Shown here: positions 1-6,486 of the stretch, in pieces | How the letters are laid out: each line of letters starts with the position of its first letter | Numbering within the stretch: the stretch's first letter is position 1 | Source: Desulfobacterales bacterium | GTDB lineage: Bacteria; Desulfobacterota; Desulfobacteria; Desulfobacterales; Desulfosalsimonadaceae | Direction of reading: 5' to 3' | Assembly (NCBI GenBank): GCA_018399455.1 | Contig: JAGYOT010000050.1 | Location: 1 to 9,287, forward strand | Length of the DNA: 9,287 nucleotides | Notes under the pieces: generated by a model | What the model was told of the DNA's origin: nothing | Databases searched by the model: none | Seen by the model: the letters and a program-made list of their open reading frames with translations, nothing else | Program-made: the position numbers and the translations under genes

Positions 1-1293
1 CCGCTGTCGTTTCTGCAGAAGGAGGCGGAGCATGTGGAGGGCTTTGCCAAGGAATGCGCGGTGGTCACCCACCACAAGCTAGAAAAGGGTGAATCCGGGG
101 CCCTTGTACCGGCCGGCAAACTAAATGAGCCGCTCATTGTCCGTCCGACCTCTGAAACCATTATCGGCGATTCCTTCTCCAAGTGGATCAAAAGCTACCG
201 TGACCTTCCGGTTCTGATCAACCAGTGGGCCAATGTCGTGCGGTGGGAAATGCGGACCCGGATTTTCCTGAGAACGAGCGAGTTCCTCTGGCAGGAGGGC
301 CACACGGCCCATGCCAGCCGGCAGGAAGCCATTGAACGGACCCATATGATGTTAAACGTGTATAAAAAAATGGTGGAAGAATATATGGCCATGCCGGTTA
401 TCACGGGCGAGAAAACACTGGCCGAAAAATTTCCTGGCGCTGAGACCACCACCTGCATTGAAGCCATGATGCAGGACAGGAAGGCCCTCCAGGCCGGGAC
501 ATCCCACTTCCTGGGCCAGAATTTCGCAAAAGCATCCGACATCACCTTCCAATCCCCCCAGGAAACCGAGGAATATGTGTGGACCACATCCTGGGGCACC
601 TCAACCCGGTTGATCGGGGGACTGATCATGACCCACGGCGATGACAACGGAATGGTGATGCCTCCGCGTATTGCATCGGCCCATGTGGTTCTTCTACCGA
701 TCACCCGAGCAGATAAAGACCGGCAGCAAGTCATGGAATACACCAACCAACTGGCCGAACGCCTCCGGGCCCGACTCTATCATCAACGACCGATCACCGT
801 TGAGATTGATACCCGAAACACCGGTGCCCGGAATTGGGACTGGATAAAAAAGGGGATTCCTTTAAGGGTGGAGATCGGGATCAAAGATATCGAAAAGGGC
901 TCTGTTTTTGTGGGCCGCAGGGACAAGAATCCCCGTGACAAAACAGCGATCCAAAAGGATGAATTTGTGAATACCATCGGGGATATCCTGGATGAAATGC
1001 AGCAGGCCTATTTTGATCGGGCTCTGGCCTACCGTGAAGCAAATACCCGAAAAATTGACGAGCCGGCTGCCTTTGAAGCCTTCTTTACGCCGCAGAACAA
1101 CGAGAATCCGGAGATTCACGGTGGTTTCGCGATGGCGCATTGGTGCGGGGAGAGCGCCTGCGAAGAAAAAATCAAGGAAAGACTCAACGTCTCCATTCGC
1201 TGTATACCGTTTGAAGGCGAGGCGGAATCCGGCAAATGCATTGAATGCGGAAGGAAGAGCCGTAAACGCGTGGTCTTTGCCAGGGCCTATTAG
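1..1293 (+). CDS. proS: Prolyl-tRNA synthetase, archaeal/eukaryotic-like (type 3) form, 5'-truncated by window edge
   Basis: Class II aminoacyl-tRNA synthetase that activates proline with ATP and charges tRNA-Pro in the cytoplasm. The frame is open from base 1, so the true start lies upstream; an apparent GTG at 34 is only an internal valine codon. Of 430 visible residues (numbered from base 1), RPTSE at 48-52 is the proline-activation TxE loop, RTSEFLWQE at 91-99 is motif 2, GTSHFLGQNF spans 166-175, and the motif 3 region is near 207-225. Motifs 2 and 3 are close together, so the roughly 180-residue INS editing domain of bacterial-type ProRS is absent. The anticodon-binding domain follows. 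The C-terminal domain has Cys382, 387, 413 and 416, a C-x4-C...C-x2-C zinc site, and the protein ends in Tyr, as is typical of this type. About 45 N-terminal residues are probably missing. Rel starts six bases downstream. Confidence 0.96.
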   Translation, partial: PLSFLQKEAEHVEGFAKECAVVTHHKLEKGESGALVPAGKLNEPLIVRPTSETIIGDSFSKWIKSYRDLPVLINQWANVVRWEMRTRIFLRTSEFLWQEGHTAHASRQEAIERTHMMLNVYKKMVEEYMAMPVITGEKTLAEKFPGAETTTCIEAMMQDRKALQAGTSHFLGQNFAKASDITFQSPQETEEYVWTTSWGTSTRLIGGLIMTHGDDNGMVMPPRIASAHVVLLPITRADKDRQQVMEYTNQLAERLRARLYHQRPITVEIDTRNTGARNWDWIKKGIPLRVEIGIKDIEKGSVFVGRRDKNPRDKTAIQKDEFVNTIGDILDEMQQAYFDRALAYREANTRKIDEPAAFEAFFTPQNNENPEIHGGFAMAHWCGESACEEKIKERLNVSIRCIPFEGEAESGKCIECGRKSRKRVVFARAY

Positions 1294-1299
1294 TTATCT

Positions 1300-3447
1300 A
1301 TGATCCGAATCGGTGACATACTGGAGAAAATCAGTGACTATTATCCTGAGGCGGAGCTGGATATCGTCAACCAGGCCTACGTTTATTCGGCCAAAGTGCA
1401 CGAAGGCCAGGTGCGCCTAAGCGGGGAGCCGTATCTTTCCCATCCCCTGGAGGTCGCCAATATTCTGGCGGACATGCATCTGGACACCACGAGCATTGCC
1501 TGCGGCCTGCTCCATGACGTCGTGGAAGACACTCACACCACAATAGAAGACATCCAGGAACGCTTCGGCATGGAAGCCGCCAAAATCATTGCCGGTGTCA
1601 CCAAGATCAGCAAGCTTTCCCTGGATACCGCCCGGGCCCGTCAGGCCGAAAATTTACGCCGGATGATCCTTGCCATGGCCGATGATCTCCGCGTCATCAT
1701 GATCAAGCTGGCGGACCGGCTCCATAACACCCGCACCCTTCATTTCCACAAATCCGAGGCGAAAAAACGGGATATCGCCCAGGAAACCCTGGACATTTAC
1801 GCTCCCATTGCATCCCGCCTGGGCATCTTCTGGATGAAACGCGAACTCGAGGAAATCTCGTTTTATTATACCCAGCCGGAGGAATACGAGCGCATTGAGC
1901 ATCTTGTTCGCAAAGGCCAGGAAGAACGCGAGCACTATGTAGAGACTGTAAAACAAATCCTCGGCGAAAAAATGCAGGAAGCAGGGCTGCCGGCGAAGGT
2001 TTCCGGCCGGCACAAACAGTTCTACAGTATTTACCAGAAAATGCTCTCCCAGGATTTAAGCTTTGAAGAGGTCTACGATATCATCGCCTTCCGTATCATC
2101 CTCAAAACCATTCCCCAATGCTATGAAGCCCTTGGCATTATCCATGCCCACTGGCGGCCCGTCCCGACTAAATTCAAGGACTATATCGGTTTTCCCAAAC
2201 CAAACGGCTATAAGGCACTGCATACAACTGTCATCGGTCCATACGGGGAACGTATGGAGGTTCAAATCCGCACAGAGGAAATGGATAAAGTCGCCAATTC
2301 CGGCATTGCCGCCCATTGGAGCTACAAGGAAGGAAAAGTCGCCGACAAGGAAATCCTCAGCAGTTTTGAATGGATCCAGAACCTGGTTGAGAATCACCAG
2401 GACAATTACGGCGATCCGGAGGAATTTCTTGAAAACGTCCGGATCGATCTCTTTCCCTCAGAGGTTTATGTGTTTACCCCTCAGGGCGAGGTCAAAGACC
2501 TGCCCAGGGGATCCACCCCGGTGGATTTTGCTTACATGATCCACACCGAAGTCGGCCACCAGTGCACCGGGGCCAAAATCAACGGCCGCCTGATGCCGCT
2601 GCAGTATGAGTTAAAAACCGGAGATATTGTTGAAATCATCACCACCAAGGGCCATCAACCCAGTAAGGACTGGCTCAATTTTGTTAAAACCGGAAAAACC
2701 CGCTCGCGCATCCGGCAGTGGATAAAACGGCAGGAAAAGGAGCGCAGCATCAGCCTTGGCCGGGAAATTTGTGAAAAAGCATTTCGCAAACACCGGCTCA
2801 ATTTCCATGAGGCATTGAACCGGGCTGAAATGCAATCAATCGCAGCGGATTTCAACTTCAAAACCGTGGATGATCTCATTGCCAACGTGGGGTACGGGAA
2901 AATCACGCCGCTGCAGATTATCCGTCGGCTTACAGAGGATCAGAGACCAAGAAAAGAAGAGAACCTGATTAATCGGTTTATTGGCCGCCGCAGGGACAAA
3001 AAAAAGCATGAGGAACAGGGCGTCGTTGTGGACGGCATGGATGATATCCTGATCCGCTTCGCGCAGTGCTGCCAACCGGTGCCCGGAGATCCGATTATTG
3101 GCTATATTACCCAGGGCTCAGGCGTGACAATTCATCGCAAAGGCTGCATCAATGCAATGAAATTGAGCCCGGAACGGGAGATCAATGTTGAGTGGAAAAA
3201 AGACACTGCCGGCACTTTTCCGGTCAAGCTCAAGTTTCGGGCAAAAGACCGTATCGGTCTTCTGGCCGAGATCACGTCGGTGATAAGCCAGGCCGACGCC
3301 AACATTGTTGATGTCCAGCTCGAAAGCCTGCCAAATAAGACGGTCACGGCCTCCTTCACCATTTCAATCGCCAACCGTTCTCATCTGGACACGGTGATCT
3401 CCAAACTCAAAAAGGTCAATGCCATCCAGGAAATACGACGATTGTAA
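1300..3447 (+). CDS. rel: Bifunctional (p)ppGpp synthetase/hydrolase (RelA/SpoT family, long Rel)
   Basis: Makes and degrades the stringent-response alarmone (p)ppGpp; it probably binds ribosomes that hold uncharged tRNA. The 715 residues have the full long-RSH layout. The HD hydrolase domain has H48, HDxxED at 72-77, and D139/N143 in ADRLHN, so hydrolase activity is expected. The synthetase domain has GRHKQFYSIYQKM from 236, D260 in VYDIIAFR, KFKD at 291-294 followed by YIGFPKPNGY, and E320. KFKD is the basic RxKD-like variant of bifunctional enzymes, not the EFDD of hydrolase-dead RelA. A TGS domain (about 388-448), a helical region, a conserved Cys/zinc-finger-like domain (CCQPVPGD from 590, HRKGC near 612) and a C-terminal ACT domain (about 640-715) follow. 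The ATG is six bases after the proS stop and has no clear Shine-Dalgarno, so translational coupling is likely. It could equally be named spoT or relA. Confidence 0.97.
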   Translation: MIRIGDILEKISDYYPEAELDIVNQAYVYSAKVHEGQVRLSGEPYLSHPLEVANILADMHLDTTSIACGLLHDVVEDTHTTIEDIQERFGMEAAKIIAGVTKISKLSLDTARARQAENLRRMILAMADDLRVIMIKLADRLHNTRTLHFHKSEAKKRDIAQETLDIYAPIASRLGIFWMKRELEEISFYYTQPEEYERIEHLVRKGQEEREHYVETVKQILGEKMQEAGLPAKVSGRHKQFYSIYQKMLSQDLSFEEVYDIIAFRIILKTIPQCYEALGIIHAHWRPVPTKFKDYIGFPKPNGYKALHTTVIGPYGERMEVQIRTEEMDKVANSGIAAHWSYKEGKVADKEILSSFEWIQNLVENHQDNYGDPEEFLENVRIDLFPSEVYVFTPQGEVKDLPRGSTPVDFAYMIHTEVGHQCTGAKINGRLMPLQYELKTGDIVEIITTKGHQPSKDWLNFVKTGKTRSRIRQWIKRQEKERSISLGREICEKAFRKHRLNFHEALNRAEMQSIAADFNFKTVDDLIANVGYGKITPLQIIRRLTEDQRPRKEENLINRFIGRRRDKKKHEEQGVVVDGMDDILIRFAQCCQPVPGDPIIGYITQGSGVTIHRKGCINAMKLSPEREINVEWKKDTAGTFPVKLKFRAKDRIGLLAEITSVISQADANIVDVQLESLPNKTVTASFTISIANRSHLDTVISKLKKVNAIQEIRRL

Positions 3448-3454
3448 AAGCCCT

Positions 3455-3649
3455 TTATTTGGGGGGTTTCTCAATAAGGCCGGACCGGATACAGCGGGTG
3501 CAGACATTAAGCTTCTGTATCCGGCCGTTGCGAATGGTTCGAACACGCTGAAGGTTCGGGTTAAACCGCCGTTTATTCACATTGTGGGCATGGCTCACGT
3601 TATTGCCCACCAAAGGACGTTTTCCGCATATATCGCATACTTTGGACAT
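3455..3649 (-). CDS. rpmB: 50S ribosomal protein L28, zinc-ribbon (C+) form
   Basis: Small structural protein of the large ribosomal subunit. The 64 residues match full-length L28: an N-terminal CDICGKRP segment, the [18 protein letters not shown] core, and [19 protein letters not shown]. Cys5/Cys8 and Cys50/Cys53 form two CxxC pairs, the zinc-binding C+ version of L28 that many bacteria replace with a cysteine-free paralogue under zinc starvation. A GGAG Shine-Dalgarno (minus strand, bases 3659-3662) lies nine bases before the ATG, which supports the start. The gene ends seven bases from the rel stop on the opposite strand. It lies downstream of bamD but has its own 129-base upstream gap, so it may be transcribed separately. 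The usual partner rpmG (L33) is not adjacent. Confidence 0.97.
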   Translation of the reverse strand: MSKVCDICGKRPLVGNNVSHAHNVNKRRFNPNLQRVRTIRNGRIQKLNVCTRCIRSGLIEKPPK

Positions 3650-3658
3650 TTCCAGGTT

Positions 3659-3662
3659 CTCC
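3659..3662 (-). promoter_or_regulatory. Shine-Dalgarno GGAG for rpmB
   Basis: GGAG on the minus strand, nine bases before the ATG at 3649. It fixes the start of this very small gene and agrees with the conserved L28 N-terminus. Confidence 0.75.
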
Positions 3663-3700
3663 AGGCTCTAGATAGTCATATTTGGAATAAAATAAATTTA

Positions 3701-3727
3701 TCTATAACATGATTGCGGGCTTGTAAA
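3701..3727 (-). promoter_or_regulatory. Possible weak promoter for rpmB
   Basis: On the minus strand TTTACA (3722-3727, five of six matches to the -35 consensus) and TATAGA (3701-3706, four of six matches to the -10) are separated by 15 bases, shorter than the preferred 17. The surrounding DNA is AT-rich and lies upstream of rpmB. Transcription by read-through from bamD is the alternative. Confidence 0.33.
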
Positions 3728-3761
3728 GGTTTTTTTCCGAAACAGCATAGAATGCGTGTAT

Positions 3762-3776
3762 ACCCGGACTTCGGGT
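3762..3776 (-). other. Small hairpin just downstream of the bamD stop
   Basis: ACCCG (3762-3766) and CGGGT (3772-3776) are exact inverse complements around a five-base loop, directly after the bamD stop codon. No T-run follows on either strand, so this is not a normal intrinsic terminator. It may be a weak pause or an RNA-processing/end-stabilising element, or chance. Confidence 0.3.
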
Positions 3777-3778
3777 TC

Positions 3779-4456
3779 TTAGCTAGAGGAATCGACGGAG
3801 GCCTGCGCCCGCAGTTTCTCCCGGCAGCGCTCGATATAAGACCAAGCCTTTTCATGCAGCTCATCAAAATCGGCCGGATATTTGTTGATGACATCTTCAA
3901 ACCGCGCCAATGCCGCCTTAAAATAATCCTGCTTATAATAGAATTCCCCGACATAAAAATCGTGGCCGGCCAGAGTTTTTAAACATTGCCGTATATGCGG
4001 TTTCGATTTCCGGGCATACTCGCTCTCCGGAAATCTGCGCCTCAACTGCCTGAATACCTGCAGGGCTTTTTCGGTATAGGTCTGATCCCTGTCAACCCCC
4101 TTCATTCTGTCAAAATAACAGCGGCCGGTGTGATAGACCACATATGCAATTTTCGGGTCACTGGGATGGAGCCGTTCGAACTGTTCATAAACGGAAATCG
4201 CCTGCTCATATTCCTCCAACCGGTAATGGGCATCCCCAATCCTGAGTTCCGCCTCTTTGCTGTAACGACTAAACGGGTACCAGTTCTTTAACTTGCGGTA
4301 AGCCTCAATGGCTTTTTGATAATCTTCATCCGCAAACGCCTCCCTCGCCTGCGCTGCAAGCTGAGATGCCGTTTTTTCCTCTTCCGGAGCAAATAAAGAA
4401 CTGCACCCGAACCCCGCCACCAAAATAAGCAAAAGACATGCAAACGTTTTTTTCAT
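3779..4456 (-). CDS. bamD: Outer membrane protein assembly factor BamD (lipoprotein)
   Basis: Lipid-anchored periplasmic component of the BAM complex, which with BamA folds beta-barrel proteins into the outer membrane. The 225 residues begin with a lysine pair and a hydrophobic stretch to Cys18 (sequence AGFGC), a lipoprotein signal peptide whose -3 and -2 residues (Gly, Phe) are poor against the lipobox consensus. TPR-type helical pairs run from about 30 to 215: the first around DYQKAIEAYRKLKNWYPFS, the next around LEEYEQAISVYEQFERLHP. Family hallmarks include RDQTYTEKALQVFRQL (123-138), RRFPESEYA (140-148) and VGEFYYKQDYFKAALARFE (169-187). The length is slightly below that of the E. coli protein. 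The start is supported by the signal peptide, though the Shine-Dalgarno is weak (GGAAAAG). It lies 53 bases after trxB, probably in the same transcript. A generic TPR lipoprotein is the less likely alternative. Confidence 0.9.
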   Translation of the reverse strand: MKKTFACLLLILVAGFGCSSLFAPEEEKTASQLAAQAREAFADEDYQKAIEAYRKLKNWYPFSRYSKEAELRIGDAHYRLEEYEQAISVYEQFERLHPSDPKIAYVVYHTGRCYFDRMKGVDRDQTYTEKALQVFRQLRRRFPESEYARKSKPHIRQCLKTLAGHDFYVGEFYYKQDYFKAALARFEDVINKYPADFDELHEKAWSYIERCREKLRAQASVDSSS

Positions 4457-4509
4457 GGATTACTTTTCCGTCACTGTTTTACCCAATTGAATGCAAAAGC
4501 CGCTTATTT

Positions 4510-5439
4510 TCAAGGCCTGCGTTCAATATAATCTGCCGCCATTGAAGCCGCGATTGCGCCGTCCCCGACAGCCGTGGCGACCTGCCGCAACGGCGTGGCC
4601 CGTACGTCCCCTGCTGCAAAAACACCGGGCACAGAGGTCTCCATTCGATGGTCGACTTCAATAAAACCCTGTTCATCAAGCTTTACATGGTCCTTCAAAA
4701 AATTGGTGTTAGGCGTTGTTCCCACCCATATAAAACAGCCCTCAACCGGAAGATCAACCACCTTTCCGGTAACCACATTCTCAATCGTAACCGCTGAAAC
4801 CCCTGTATCGGTGCCTTTAATCCCCGTAACGTTGGAATTCCAGAGGATTTGGACCTTATCGTTTGCAAAGGCACGCTCCTGAAGGAGTTTGTCAGCCCTT
4901 AACTCGCGCCGGCGATGCACCAGGTAAACCTTTTCCACGAAACGGGTTAAAAAAAGGCTTTCCTGCACCGCCGTATTGCCGCCGCCCACGGCGGCTACAA
5001 CGCTGTTTTTAAAAAACGGCGCGTCGCAGGTGGCGCAGGTGGATACGCCTTTTCCAAAATACAGGTCCTCACCCGGTATACCCAGTTGTTTAGGCGCCGC
5101 GCCGGAGGCAATGACAACGGTTTTGGCCCTTATTGTGCGGTCGCTTAGTTGAAGCTCTTTTTCAGAACCTTCCAAATCAACTGAACGAACCTCATTGGTC
5201 TCTATGGAAACACCAAAGCCCTTCAGCTGATCGGTCATTTTCATAATCAGATCCGCGCCGCTCAACCCCTCAGGAAAACCCGGATAATTTTCAATCCAGT
5301 CGGTTACCAGGATCTGACCCCCGGGGGCAGCTTTTTCCAGCAATAAAACATCCAGTCTAGCTCGTGCCGCATAAATTCCCGCCGTCAGGCCGGCAGGGCC
5401 GGCGCCGATCACAACAAGATCATATGTTGAGTTCTGCAT
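4510..5439 (-). CDS. trxB: Thioredoxin-disulfide reductase (NADPH, FAD-dependent)
   Basis: Cytoplasmic flavoenzyme that passes electrons from NADPH through FAD and a redox disulfide to oxidised thioredoxin. The 309 residues fit the low-molecular-weight bacterial TrxR. The N-terminal FAD-binding Rossmann motif is GAGPAG at 12-17, the redox-active pair is CATC at 135-138, the NADPH-binding motif is GGGNTA at 152-157, and HRRR at 175-178 is the basic patch expected for NADPH rather than NADH. The second FAD motif is AAGDVR near 275-280. The ATG overlaps the trxA stop by one base (TGATG), and AAGG inside the end of trxA serves as Shine-Dalgarno, so the pair is translationally coupled. The partner TrxA immediately upstream confirms the assignment over ferredoxin/NADP reductase-like relatives. 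Confidence 0.97.
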   Translation of the reverse strand: MQNSTYDLVVIGAGPAGLTAGIYAARARLDVLLLEKAAPGGQILVTDWIENYPGFPEGLSGADLIMKMTDQLKGFGVSIETNEVRSVDLEGSEKELQLSDRTIRAKTVVIASGAAPKQLGIPGEDLYFGKGVSTCATCDAPFFKNSVVAAVGGGNTAVQESLFLTRFVEKVYLVHRRRELRADKLLQERAFANDKVQILWNSNVTGIKGTDTGVSAVTIENVVTGKVVDLPVEGCFIWVGTTPNTNFLKDHVKLDEQGFIEVDHRMETSVPGVFAAGDVRATPLRQVATAVGDGAIAASMAADYIERRP

Positions 5440-5765
5440 CAGAGACCTTTTTTGATGGTTGCTTCCAGTTTGGACTTATCCGCCATTCCAACAATCTGAT
5501 CCACCTGCTGACCATCTTTGAAAAGTATCAAGGTCGGTATGGCACGAATACCATAATTGCCGGGTGTCACCGGATTATCATCCACGTTGCACTTTGCAAA
5601 CTTAACCTTTCCATCATAATCCTTGCTGAGTTCCTCCATCACCGGTCCAATGGCTTTGCATGGTCCACACCACGGCGCCCAAAAATCCACCAAAACCGGT
5701 TTGTCTGCCTGCAACACCTCACTGCCGAATGTACTGTCACTTATTTCTACAATATTACCAGCCAT
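5439..5765 (-). CDS. trxA: Thioredoxin
   Basis: Small cytoplasmic dithiol protein that reduces protein disulfides and is itself re-reduced by TrxB. The 108 residues are a complete single thioredoxin fold with the active site WCGPC (Cys33, Cys36), the buried Asp27 in VDFWAPW, and the cis-proline loop IPT (Pro77). There is no signal peptide. An additional Cys59 lies in KFAKCNVDDN, where many thioredoxins carry a non-cysteine residue. AAAGGA a few bases before the ATG supports the start. It is first in the minus-strand transcript, behind a strong promoter and a leader of roughly 100 bases that contains an 8-bp dyad. Confidence 0.98.
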   Translation of the reverse strand: MAGNIVEISDSTFGSEVLQADKPVLVDFWAPWCGPCKAIGPVMEELSKDYDGKVKFAKCNVDDNPVTPGNYGIRAIPTLILFKDGQQVDQIVGMADKSKLEATIKKGL

Positions 5766-5822
5766 TTAAAGATCCTTTCCAAAATTAATAAGATCGGCCG
5801 CCCTTAATCCGCCAAAAGATAC

Positions 5823-5852
5823 AGCCTCATTTGCTGTCCTGACTATGAGGCT
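5823..5852 (-). repeat. Perfect 8-bp inverted repeat in the trxA leader
   Basis: AGCCTCAT (5823-5830) and ATGAGGCT (5845-5852) are exact inverse complements separated by 14 bases. On the trxA transcript this hairpin would begin about 11 bases after the predicted start of transcription, some 60 bases before the start codon. No T-run follows it, so it is not an obvious attenuator. It could be a 5' stabilising hairpin or a protein-binding operator. Confidence 0.6.
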
Positions 5853-5869
5853 TTGATTAAATTAACGGT

Positions 5870-5898
5870 AATATAATGAGCCCTCAACGGCTTGTCAA
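5870..5898 (-). promoter_or_regulatory. Sigma70-type promoter for trxA-trxB
   Basis: On the minus strand a perfect TTGACA -35 (5893-5898) and TATATT -10 (5870-5875, five of six) are separated by exactly 17 bases. Transcription should begin near 5863, giving a leader of about 98 bases before trxA. Confidence 0.8.
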
Positions 5899-5955
5899 GA
5901 AATGAAGCAAGGTCGCGCTAATCCGGCGGGGCAGCAAAGAAAGACTGACAGGGAA

Positions 5956-6009
5956 GCGGTTGCCGCCGAACGTGGGGGACAAATGTCCCTTCCGGTTGCG
6001 TCCAAGGGA
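5956..6009. repeat. Cluster of short hairpins between the divergent promoters
   Basis: Three inverted repeats lie close together: GCGG/CCGC (5956-5959 with 5963-5966), GGGAC/GTCCC around AAAT (5976-5980 with 5985-5989), and TCCCTT/AAGGGA (5986-5991 with 6004-6009). The second and third share bases and so cannot form together. CGGTTGC also occurs twice, at 5957-5963 and 5993-5999. The arrangement resembles a REP-like element, but no second copy is present in the window. Confidence 0.4.
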
Positions 6010-6037
6010 ATTCACAAGTTCCGGGGAATCAAAAAAA

Positions 6038-6065
6038 TTGACATTTGCTAAATTGTTGTTAACAT
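6038..6065 (+). promoter_or_regulatory. Promoter for hisI-hisG, extended -10
   Basis: A perfect TTGACA -35 (6038-6043) is followed after 16 bases by TAACAT (6060-6065, four of six), which is preceded by TG one base upstream as in extended -10 promoters. The start of transcription should lie near 6072. An 8-bp palindrome, TGTTAACA (6057-6064), overlaps the -10 and could be part of an operator. Confidence 0.65.
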
Positions 6066-6108
6066 AGATAGATTAATTTTTGAATCAAAATGCGCCAAAG
6101 GAGCTTGT

Positions 6109-6486
6109 ATGGTAACACTTGACTTTTCAAAAATGGGGGGCCTGGCGCCGGCTATTGTCCAGGACAACGAATCCGGGGACGTGCTGATGCTCGCCTTTAT
6201 GAACCAGGCTGCATGGGAGGCGACCCTGGAGACCGGCAAAGCCACCTATTACAGCCGTTCCCGCGACAAACTCTGGGTTAAAGGAGAAAGCTCCGGAAAT
6301 GTTCAACTCGTCAGGGAAATCCGGATCGACTGTGACAATGATACGGTTCTCCTCAAAGTTGAACAGCGGGGCGGGGCCGCATGCCATCTGGGTTACAAAA
6401 GCTGCTTTTTTCGGAAGGTTGTGGATGGCGCCCTTGAGACCACAGAAACCCGCATATTTGATCCGGACGAGGTTTACAAAAAATGA
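6109..6486 (+). CDS. hisI: Phosphoribosyl-AMP cyclohydrolase
   Basis: Third step of histidine synthesis: hydrolytic opening of the adenine ring of phosphoribosyl-AMP, by a cytoplasmic metalloenzyme dimer. The 125 residues are the stand-alone HisI domain without the HisE pyrophosphohydrolase fusion common in enterobacteria. Conserved segments are VLMLAFMN (25-32), the [19 protein letters not shown] block (46-64), and DCDND at 74-78. Asp74, Asp76 and Asp78 are the expected magnesium ligands; Cys75 with Cys92 and Cys99 (CHLGYKSC) are the expected zinc ligands, and all are present. AAAGGAG (6097-6103) five bases before the ATG supports the start. The stop overlaps the hisG start by four bases (ATGA). 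Confidence 0.96.
   Translation: MVTLDFSKMGGLAPAIVQDNESGDVLMLAFMNQAAWEATLETGKATYYSRSRDKLWVKGESSGNVQLVREIRIDCDNDTVLLKVEQRGGAACHLGYKSCFFRKVVDGALETTETRIFDPDEVYKK

Larger units (their letters stand above)
5766..6108. other. Divergent intergenic region between trxA and hisI (343 bases)
   Basis: No coding region or RNA gene is supported here. Both flanks are AT-rich and carry outward-facing promoters, for trxA on the minus strand and hisI on the plus strand. The centre (about 5900-6030) is GC-richer, lies between the two predicted promoters so neither transcript should cover it, and contains several short hairpins listed separately. Confidence 0.85.

Noticed and set aside
195..746. 183-codon minus-strand frame inside proS
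   Set aside because: It lies wholly opposite a strongly conserved synthetase frame, resembles no known family and looks like an antisense shadow.
2063..2539. 158-codon plus-strand frame inside rel
   Set aside because: Overlaps the conserved synthetase and TGS domains of Rel in another frame; composition is typical of an off-frame reading.
3441..3475. Possible terminator between the convergent rel and rpmB genes
   Set aside because: AAAGCCC and GGGTTT can pair only with a bulge, and no T-run follows a stable stem.
3419..3712. 97-codon plus-strand frame across the end of rel and opposite rpmB
   Set aside because: Opposite a clear L28 gene and without a recognisable Shine-Dalgarno or family.
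3731..3737. Run of T on the plus strand as an intrinsic terminator
   Set aside because: No stable stem directly precedes it on the plus strand, and it lies between minus-strand genes.
3986..4291. 101-codon plus-strand frame opposite bamD
   Set aside because: Antisense shadow of the BamD TPR region; no supporting signals.
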